Shown here: one piece after another, positions 1 through 4,017 of the stretch
Layout: the number at the start of each line of letters is the position of its first letter
How positions within the stretch are numbered: position 1 is the first letter of the stretch
Position numbers and translations under genes: made by a program
Notes under the pieces: model-generated
Database searches by the model: none
What the model was told of the DNA's origin: nothing
Seen by the model: the letters and a program-made list of their open reading frames with translations, nothing else
Assembly (NCBI GenBank): GCA_016722515.1
Contig: JADKJE010000016.1
Coordinates: 1-7,146, forward strand
Source of the DNA: Alphaproteobacteria bacterium
GTDB taxonomy: Bacteria; Pseudomonadota; Alphaproteobacteria; Rickettsiales; JADKJE01
Length of the DNA stretch: 7,146 bases
Reading direction: 5' to 3'

Positions 1-438
1 GAAATACTGGTTGAATCAAAGCCACAAGAGTTTGACCAGATTGTTTCATTGTCTGCAAAAGAAAGTCCGAAGCTGGATCGAGTCTTTATTGGTGATGGCG
101 GCTACATTATGAAACCGAATCGGTTCATTCTGGCTTCCACCATTGAAATGTTTAACTTGCCGAATGACATTTCGTGTGAGTTCAAGCTGAAGTCGAGTGT
201 GGCTCGTGCGGGTCTGAATAACATGTTGGCGGTCTGGGTCGATCCTGGATTCAATAATTCACGGCTGACGTTGGAACTGAAGAATGATTTAGAGCATCAT
301 TCGCTGTTGCTGAATTCCGGAATGAAGATTGGTCAGATGGTTTTCTATCGTTGTCATCCAGTTCCGATGGACAGGTCGTATGCAGTGATAGGACGCTACA
401 ACAATTCAATGACGACCACGGCGAGCCAAGGAGTGTAA
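1..438 (+). CDS. dcd: dCTP deaminase / dUTPase-family protein, 5' partial
   Basis: The frame is open from base 1 to TAA at 436-438 with no start codon in view, so the gene is cut by the left edge and 145 residues are visible. The family deaminates dCTP to dUTP and/or hydrolyses dUTP to dUMP, feeding dTTP synthesis in the cytoplasm. Family signatures appear in order: MKPNRFILASTIE (about residues 37-49), SSVAR (65-69, holding the Ser and Arg used for nucleotide and catalysis in Dcd), VDPGF (80-84), LTLELKN with Glu92 at the position of the Dcd catalytic glutamate, and GMKIGQMVFYR before a C-terminal tail. E. coli Dcd is 193 residues, so about 50 N-terminal residues should lie outside the window. 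The sequence does not clearly separate a mono-functional deaminase from a bifunctional deaminase-dUTPase. The TTG at 49 is not a credible start because coding similarity continues upstream. A thymidylate synthase-like gene at the right end fits the same pathway. Confidence 0.85.
   Translation, partial: EILVESKPQEFDQIVSLSAKESPKLDRVFIGDGGYIMKPNRFILASTIEMFNLPNDISCEFKLKSSVARAGLNNMLAVWVDPGFNNSRLTLELKNDLEHHSLLLNSGMKIGQMVFYRCHPVPMDRSYAVIGRYNNSMTTTASQGV
428..433 (+). promoter_or_regulatory. Shine-Dalgarno AAGGAG for the gene at 441
   Basis: AAGGAG lies inside the last codons of the deaminase gene and 7 nt before ATG 441. It fixes the start of the next gene at 441 rather than at the upstream in-frame ATG 351, which sits well inside the deaminase coding sequence. 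Confidence 0.7.
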
Positions 439-440
439 CC

Positions 441-623
441 ATGAGTACGAATAATCCTTATGGTTATATTGAAGAAGAACTATTAAGAATTAAAGATAGT
501 CTTGAATCTCAAAATGAAGAGATTATGTATGCGAGAATCAAATATGAAGAACGTGTTCGTTCTTACGAATCTCTTTCTCGTGCGCTTGAAAAACAAAAAG
601 AATCCGATAAAGGAAATTCATGA
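441..623 (+). CDS. small helical/coiled-coil hypothetical protein (60 aa)
   Basis: The start is ATG 441, 7 nt after AAGGAG and 2 nt after the deaminase stop; the stop is TGA 621-623. The 60-residue product is very rich in Glu, Lys, Arg and Ser. From about residue 9 to 55 it reads as one continuous charged helix with leucine, isoleucine and tyrosine spacing suited to a short coiled coil. It has no signal peptide, membrane segment or cysteine pair. I do not recognise the family. It overlaps the next gene by the four bases ATGA, so the two are probably translated together. Codon use is more AT-rich than in the deaminase gene upstream. Confidence 0.6.
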   Translation: MSTNNPYGYIEEELLRIKDSLESQNEEIMYARIKYEERVRSYESLSRALEKQKESDKGNS

Positions 624-850
624 GCGAACCGATTGATTTCCCTGGCCCGGCGTATCGTGGTGAATGCTTCGACCCCATCATTAACCGCGTTCGTGAAAAG
701 TTTCTGAATCGTTCAGTGGTTGGATTGAATAAGTACGGCGTTGGATTGGACAGAACGGACTTGAATCGAAAGGACTGGTTGATTCATCTTCAGGAAGAAT
801 TGATGGATGCAGTGGGTTATCTGCAAGTGTTGATTGAGCTAGAGGATTAA
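620..850 (+). CDS. small MazG-like (all-alpha NTP pyrophosphatase-like) phage protein
   Basis: This 76-residue protein starts at ATG 620 with AGGA at 611-614 and ends at TAA 848-850. Residues about 23-70 match a pattern common in small phage proteins: R....R...GL.KYG, then LDRTDL (43-48), DWLIHLQEE (52-60) and a following LMDAVGYLQ. The EELMDA stretch (59-64) resembles the EExxD metal-binding signature of MazG/all-alpha NTP pyrophosphatases, which hydrolyse (d)NTPs to monophosphates. Only one such helix is visible and the protein is shorter than a full MazG domain (about 100 residues), so catalytic activity is not assured; it may act as a dimer or be a structural relative. Its place beside a dCTP deaminase suits nucleotide-pool control. 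The family assignment is from memory of the pattern. Confidence 0.6.
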   Translation: MSEPIDFPGPAYRGECFDPIINRVREKFLNRSVVGLNKYGVGLDRTDLNRKDWLIHLQEELMDAVGYLQVLIELED

Positions 851-854
851 ATCA

Positions 855-926
855 ATGTTTGTATTCGTATTGTCTGCTGTTGCTTTAGTTATTGGTATCC
901 TTGTTTTAATGGATTGTTACCGATAA
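855..926 (+). CDS. tiny single-pass membrane peptide (23 aa)
   Basis: ATG 855 to TAA 924-926 encodes MFVFVLSAVALVIGILVLMD plus CYR. About 18 residues in a row are hydrophobic, so this would be one membrane-spanning helix with a short charged end. GAGGA at 842-846, inside the previous gene's last codons, lies 8 nt upstream, a good Shine-Dalgarno. The stop overlaps the next ATG in TAATG, which suggests translational coupling. Function is unknown; phage membrane peptides of this size include lysis-related, exclusion and envelope-stress peptides, but nothing here selects one. The support is the ribosome site, hydrophobicity and packing, not homology. Confidence 0.5.
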   Translation: MFVFVLSAVALVIGILVLMDCYR

Positions 927-994
927 TGTTTATTGATGATGATTTGGTATTAGCATTTGTCATTGTAGGCTGTTTTTTATTGTTTATCCTATAG
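926..994 (+). CDS. second tiny membrane peptide (22 aa), coupled to the first
   Basis: ATG 926 shares its A with the previous stop (TAATG); TAG is at 992-994. The peptide begins MFIDDDLVLAF and then runs hydrophobic (VIVGCFLLFIL) to the end, so it has an acidic N-terminal tip and one putative membrane helix. The first gene begins MFVF and this one MFID, but otherwise they are not clearly similar. There is no separate strong ribosome site, so translation would depend on reinitiation from the gene before. The stop codon lies in the -35 box of the downstream promoter, so this marks the end of the left gene block. Function is unknown. Confidence 0.42.
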   Translation: MFIDDDLVLAFVIVGCFLLFIL

Positions 995-1020
995 ACAGCT
1001 TGTATTAACAATGCTATACT
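992..1020 (+). promoter_or_regulatory. sigma70-like promoter with extended -10, before the methyltransferase
   Basis: TAGACA at 992-997 (5 of 6 to TTGACA), a 17-nt spacer, then TATACT at 1015-1020 (5 of 6 to TATAAT), preceded by TGC as an extended -10 element. Transcription would start near 1027, only about 10 nt before a strong hairpin and about 48 nt before ATG 1075. The ten bases ATGCTATACT (1011-1020) recur exactly at 5507-5516 in front of the BRO gene. Confidence 0.65.
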
Positions 1021-1035
1021 CTCCTTACCAAAACC

Positions 1036-1061
1036 AGAGGGGTCTATCTCAGACCCCTTTT
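1036..1061 (+). terminator. GC-rich hairpin with short T run in the methyltransferase leader
   Basis: AGGGGTCT (1038-1045), loop ATCTC, then AGACCCCT (1051-1058) makes a perfect 8-bp stem, extendable by a G-T and an A-T pair to 1036/1060. TTTTAT follows. The form is that of a factor-independent terminator and could end the left transcript. It lies downstream of the -10 box at 1015-1020, so it would also sit at the very 5' end of the methyltransferase mRNA, where it could act as an attenuator or a stabilising 5' hairpin. The T run is short (four), so terminator strength is uncertain. Confidence 0.55.
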
Positions 1062-1074
1062 ATCGTGTCTGACT

Positions 1075-1935
1075 ATGAATAGCACTCAAAATAGTATTCC
1101 ATTTCAATCTGAAGTAATTATGAATGAAAAGATTAACAAGATTGACGTTACTCATAATAAATGGAATGCACAGTGTGGCGAGGTGTGGTTGCTCGGTAAT
1201 CATCGAATTATTTGTGGTGATTCAACGGATGAATCCGTTGTTCAGAAAGTAATGAATGGTGTGATTCCTTTCTTGATGGTGACAGACCCGCCGTATGGGG
1301 TGAAGTACAATCCTTCGTGGCGCAATGAAGCGGCGAAGAACTGTAAAGCAATGTGGAATAACAAAAGTAAAGATAAAAACAATGTTACTGCGGTCGGCGA
1401 AGTATTGAATGATTCACAATCGGATTGGTCAGAAGCATGGAAATTGTTTCAAGGCGATGTGGCCTATGTGTATCATGCTCCTACCTTCTTTCCTGAAGTC
1501 TCAAACAGTCTGATTAAGAATGACTTTGCGATTCGTTCGCAGATTATTTGGAATAAGTCGCATTTCTCATTTGGACGTGGCGATTATCATTGGGGCCATG
1601 AATCGTGCGCTTATGCGGTTCGTCAAGGAAAGAAATCGAATTACATTGGTGGAAGGAAGCAGTCTACAGTTTGGAACTGTCAAGTGCTTCAACGAAATAA
1701 CACCGGACACAGTACTCAGAAACCGTTGGAATGTATGCTGCGCCCGATTCGCAACCATGACAGTGAATTCGTGTATGACCCCTTCTTAGGCAGTGGCACC
1801 ACCTTGATTGCGTGTGAACAACTGAATCGAACTTGTATCGGTATTGAACTTAATCCGCAGTATGTTAGTGTGATTCTCGAACGGTATAAATCAACAACCG
1901 GCAAAACGCCGACGCGAGAAACATCATGCAAATGA
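1075..1935 (+). CDS. DNA methyltransferase, beta-type N4-cytosine/N6-adenine
   Basis: This 286-residue protein has the motif order of beta-class amino-methyltransferases. Catalytic motif IV DPPYG is at 71-75, a probable target-recognition stretch is in the middle (WGHE at 173-176), HSTQKP is at 212-217, and the S-adenosylmethionine motif I, DPFLGSGTT, is at 235-243, followed by IELNPQY at 257-263. It would transfer a methyl group to an exocyclic amine of A or C. Specificity cannot be read, and no restriction partner is visible, so it is probably a solitary phage methylase. The region around GEVWLLGNHRIICGD resembles the methylase half of ParB-methylase fusions, without the ParB domain. The first 13 residues (MNSTQNSIPFQSE) instead resemble the BRO protein start at 5595. 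ATG 1120 (MNEKINK) is an alternative start. Neither start has a strong Shine-Dalgarno. The gene overlaps the next by 10 nt. Confidence 0.87.
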   Translation: MNSTQNSIPFQSEVIMNEKINKIDVTHNKWNAQCGEVWLLGNHRIICGDSTDESVVQKVMNGVIPFLMVTDPPYGVKYNPSWRNEAAKNCKAMWNNKSKDKNNVTAVGEVLNDSQSDWSEAWKLFQGDVAYVYHAPTFFPEVSNSLIKNDFAIRSQIIWNKSHFSFGRGDYHWGHESCAYAVRQGKKSNYIGGRKQSTVWNCQVLQRNNTGHSTQKPLECMLRPIRNHDSEFVYDPFLGSGTTLIACEQLNRTCIGIELNPQYVSVILERYKSTTGKTPTRETSCK

Positions 1936-2405
1936 ATCAGATGAATCAGTTGCCGAAGTCGGTGCTTCGTGGACAACAGGTTAAACCAAAGAAGAAAAGT
2001 AACGTCACCATTGAATTGTGGACGAATACGCAAGAAACCACGGAATATGCGCCTCGTCCAGAGCAAGGCCGTGTGGTGAAGATTGATGCTGAGAATATTT
2101 ATCAATTCGCTATGATTGGAATGACGCAAGGCCAAGTCGCTGCGTATTATGGATTGAAGGAATCGGATTTCAGAGCCGCGATTTCGGATTACCCCGATAT
2201 TGAAGATGCGTTCTTGATGGGCAAAGGTCGAGGAACCGCCGTGCGATTAGCGGCCTTGGCGAAGAAAGTGGCGGATGGCGACACCATTGCGATTATCTAT
2301 TCATCAAAGGTCTTTGATGATTGCGTGGAAGCGGATAAACGACAGAATATCAAGATTGATGATTCAGTCAAAGTGCAAGTTTACTTACCGGAAAATGGTC
2401 GATGA
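1926..2405 (+). CDS. putative terminase small subunit (HTH DNA-binding)
   Basis: This 159-residue protein overlaps the methyltransferase end; ATG 1926 and ATG 1932 are both possible starts. The first 50 residues are basic and disordered-looking. Residues about 54-90 read as a helix-turn-helix (IYQFAMIGMTQGQVAAYYGL, then a recognition-helix-like stretch to YPDIEDAF). Residues 98-130 form a basic helical segment including KKVADGDTIAIIYSSK, similar to small terminase proteins that end in a line like K.A..GN..A..F.LK. Small terminases bind the phage packaging site and deliver DNA to TerL. Support comes from the fold-like pattern and from the position two to three genes upstream of TerL; there is no invariant motif, so another phage HTH protein is possible. 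A related C-terminal segment occurs in the gene at 2614. Confidence 0.65.
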   Translation: MQMNQMNQLPKSVLRGQQVKPKKKSNVTIELWTNTQETTEYAPRPEQGRVVKIDAENIYQFAMIGMTQGQVAAYYGLKESDFRAAISDYPDIEDAFLMGKGRGTAVRLAALAKKVADGDTIAIIYSSKVFDDCVEADKRQNIKIDDSVKVQVYLPENGR

Positions 2406-2617
2406 AAATTATAAGTGTAAATAAATGTATTGAAATTGTGTTCTATGTAGAGACAGATGACGAGGAACCTGGAAGTAACTATAGGAGAGGCGAACATGGA
2501 GGATGGGAACAACTGATGGGTGAATCATGGGAAACCTGTTATTTCAAAGAAGATGAGATTGAATCTCTATTCAAACAATTTATGCTTGTTTCAAATCGTG
2601 GAAGTGAAATTGAATGA
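2402..2617 (+). CDS. hypothetical acidic protein (71 aa)
   Basis: ATG 2402 overlaps the terS-like stop as ATGA; the stop is TGA 2615-2617, again sharing ATGA with the next gene. The 71-residue product opens with a beta-like run (MKIISVNKCIEIVFYVE), then an acidic Gly/Glu-rich middle with three Trp-Glu or Gly-Trp pairs (GGWEQLMGESWETCYF), and ends with a helix (DEIESLFKQFML). It has no membrane segment or known motif. I do not recognise it. The region is more AT-rich than the terS-like gene before it. A competing frame (2520-2753) was weaker. Confidence 0.55.
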   Translation: MKIISVNKCIEIVFYVETDDEEPGSNYRRGEHGGWEQLMGESWETCYFKEDEIESLFKQFMLVSNRGSEIE

Positions 2618-2640
2618 AATACGAATTGTCGATGAAGAAT
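2614..2640 (+). repeat. gene-start repeat, copy 1
   Basis: ATGAAATACGAAT at 2614-2626 and GATGAAGAAT at 2631-2640 recur in the same order at 2836-2848 and 2860-2869. The blocks are 4 nt apart here and 11 nt apart in the second copy. Both copies sit exactly at the start of a gene, and because of the spacing difference the second block is read in a different frame in each. Confidence 0.6.
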
Positions 2641-2832
2641 ATAATTTTGAATATCCAACATCTTTATTCAAAAATGATTCGTCTGATTACTATCAACAAG
2701 AAAGTGAAAGATGGAGATGTGATTGCTACTCTCTTTGCTATCAAAAGTTATGAAGCACAAGACCGAATGATTAACGAGACGACTGATTTTAAGATTTATG
2801 GTGGAACCTATAGCAGTGGAAATGGTGAATAA
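2614..2832 (+). CDS. small protein resembling the C-terminal part of the small terminase
   Basis: ATG 2614 overlaps the previous gene as ATGA, with GGAAG at 2600-2604; the stop is TAA 2830-2832. The product has 72 residues. Residues 23-45 align without gaps to residues 107-129 of the terS-like protein: RL....KKV.DGD.IA.....K is shared, 11 of 23 identical by hand. Upstream of this the two proteins do not align and the HTH is missing, so this is either a truncated terS paralogue or an unrelated short protein with a similar helix. The N-terminal 22 residues are Ile/Leu-rich and look like low-quality coding sequence, which may mean the first part is a remnant. The first 13 bases equal those of the next gene. 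Confidence 0.5.
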   Translation: MKYELSMKNIILNIQHLYSKMIRLITINKKVKDGDVIATLFAIKSYEAQDRMINETTDFKIYGGTYSSGNGE

Positions 2833-2835
2833 CCA

Positions 2836-2869
2836 ATGAAATACGAATGGAGAGATTTGGATGAAGAAT
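2836..2869 (+). repeat. gene-start repeat, copy 2
   Basis: This is the second copy of the two-block repeat described at 2614: 13 identical bases at 2836-2848 and 10 identical bases at 2860-2869. It covers the first codons of the DUF551-like gene. Confidence 0.6.
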
Positions 2870-3063
2870 CACCTGAAGAGCCTGGACGTTACTTAGTCGT
2901 TCAGCATTTAAGTTCACGCCTTCGCTATCGGTGGGTGCGGTATTGGGATGGTGCGGATTGGGTGGATTCAAAAGAAATTAAGTATGGGCCGATTACCCAT
3001 TGGACTGAATTGCCTCCGTTTCCAATGTATCATTCCAAAGTAAAGGTTTGCTGTTTTGAATGA
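2836..3063 (+). CDS. DUF551-like small phage protein (75 aa)
   Basis: ATG 2836 follows GGTGA (2824-2828) at 7 nt; the stop is TGA 3061-3063. The layout matches the DUF551 type of small phage protein: W.....SPEEPGRYLVV at residues 6-22, a beta strand with YRWVRYWDGADW (31-42), then ITHWTELPPFP (53-63), the typical closing 'ITHW..LP.PP' motif. Such proteins are small beta-rich domains found widely in phages and have no established function. The last 12 residues (YHSKVKVCCFE) go beyond the usual end. The gene overlaps the start of the large terminase by 8 nt, and its last codons contain the terminase ribosome site AAAGG (3042-3046). Confidence 0.7.
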   Translation: MKYEWRDLDEESPEEPGRYLVVQHLSSRLRYRWVRYWDGADWVDSKEIKYGPITHWTELPPFPMYHSKVKVCCFE

Positions 3064-4000
3064 ATCGCTAATCCTTCGTCCGCAACCTGGAGCGCAAGAA
3101 AAGTTTCTGAGTACACCTGCGGATATTGCGATATACGGAGGTGCTGGAGGTGCTGGTAAAAGCCATGCTCTATTACTAGAGCCTATTCGACATATTCATG
3201 TTCCTGGTTTTGGTGGCGTCATCTTTCGTCGTGAAAGTAAAGAATTGACGATGGAAGGTGGATTGGTTTCAAAAGCAATGGGAATGTATCCGTATTTAGG
3301 CGGCGTGTATCGTTCACAGCCGACGCCTTCATTTACATTCCCAAGTGGCGCACGAATCTCGTTTGGGCATTTAAATCAGGAACGTGAAGTCTTTGCATGG
3401 CAAGGAAGTGAAATCTGCTATCTGGCTTTTGATGAGGGTTCCCACTTTAGCGACTCCCAAATTAACTACATGATGAGTCGCAATCGTTCAACCTGTGGCG
3501 TTTCCCCGTATGTACGCATTAGCACCAACCCAGATGCAGACTCTTGGATTGCTGAATTCCTTAGTTGGTGGATTGATCAGGAAACCGGATACGCGATTAA
3601 AGAACGTGGTGGCGTGATTCGCTATCTGATTCGTGTCGATGGACAGCGCATTTGGGGCGACAGTCGAGAAGAATTGGAGCAGTATGGTTGTGAATTGCTC
3701 GATGCGAAGTCCGTCACCTTCATTCCGGCCACCATCACCGATAATCCGATTCTGTTGTCGAAAGACCCTGGCTATCTGGCGAATCTGAAAGGACTGAGCT
3801 TCGTTGAGAAGAGTCGATTGTTGGATGGGAATTGGAAGATTCGTCCAGCCGCTGGAATGTACTTTCCACGGTACGACACCACCATCATTGATTGGGTGCC
3901 GACCGATGTCATTAAGTGGGTGCGGTCGTGGGATTTAGCGGCTTCCGAAGAGCAAGAAGGCAAGCATGTTGATTGGACATCCGGGATGAAGGTAGGGTAG
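3056..4000 (+). CDS. terminase large subunit (TerL), N-terminal ATPase plus start of nuclease
   Basis: The start is TTG 3056, 9 nt after AAAGG (3042-3046); no other in-frame start precedes it before TAA 3041. The 314 residues give the packaging ATPase motor. Walker A GGAGGAGKS is at 28-36, an arginine-rich strand VIFRRE at 55-60, Walker B ICYLAFDE at 120-127 with the catalytic Glu127, and the coupling motif ISTNPD at 155-160. A linker follows, then the first strand of the RNase H-like nuclease, RSWDLA (290-295), with catalytic Asp293, and a second acidic site HVDWTSG (304-310). The frame stops at TAG 3998-4000 directly after GMKVG, where family members continue into the next nuclease strand. 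The rest of the nuclease is in another frame from 4015. As it stands, this product has an ATPase but an incomplete nuclease. Confidence 0.9.
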   Translation: MNESLILRPQPGAQEKFLSTPADIAIYGGAGGAGKSHALLLEPIRHIHVPGFGGVIFRRESKELTMEGGLVSKAMGMYPYLGGVYRSQPTPSFTFPSGARISFGHLNQEREVFAWQGSEICYLAFDEGSHFSDSQINYMMSRNRSTCGVSPYVRISTNPDADSWIAEFLSWWIDQETGYAIKERGGVIRYLIRVDGQRIWGDSREELEQYGCELLDAKSVTFIPATITDNPILLSKDPGYLANLKGLSFVEKSRLLDGNWKIRPAAGMYFPRYDTTIIDWVPTDVIKWVRSWDLAASEEQEGKHVDWTSGMKVG

Positions 4001-4017
4001 GAGCATGAAAGCTGGTG
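3998..4017 (+). other. frame break inside TerL: TAG stop, AGGAG, then GTG in a new frame
   Basis: The upstream frame reads GMKVG, TAG, then EHESW, TGA. The downstream frame opens at 4009 and runs KLVIADVVRVQ, a good match to the nuclease strand expected next. Replacing the TAG by a sense codon and adding one G to the GG at 4014-4015 would give GMKVGxEHESWVIADVV, close to the family pattern. A third-frame peptide RSMKAGD (3999-4019) could also bridge the gap with two shifts. AGGAG (3999-4003) overlaps the stop and lies 11 nt before GTG 4015, so separate initiation of the second half is possible. Mutation, sequencing error and a genuine split gene all remain open. Confidence 0.75.

Noticed and set aside
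351..440. Upstream in-frame ATG extending the 441 gene by 30 residues
   Set aside because: The extension lies within the well-conserved end of the deaminase gene, and AAGGAG at 428-433 points to ATG 441.
1716..2135. 139-residue antisense ORF across the methyltransferase end and terS-like start
   Set aside because: It is a shadow of two well-supported + strand genes. The translation is rich in His, Leu, Ser and Arg without motifs, and no promoter or ribosome site fits.
2520..2753. 77-residue + strand ORF in another frame across the 2402 and 2614 genes
   Set aside because: It lacks a ribosome site, ends inside the 2614 gene, and would break the tight ATGA-ATGA overlap chain. The 2614 frame has the terS-like match instead.
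3998..4000. TAG read as an amino acid (recoded genetic code or amber readthrough)
   Set aside because: Readthrough gives only EHESW before TGA at 4016, so it cannot join the two halves without a frame change. TAG also looks like a real stop for the TerL end (5476), the BRO gene (6390) and the 22-residue peptide (992).
4010..4017. Programmed -1 ribosomal frameshift joining the TerL halves
   Set aside because: There is no X-XXY-YYZ slippery heptamer at the junction, and the TAG lies upstream of the point where the shift would have to happen.
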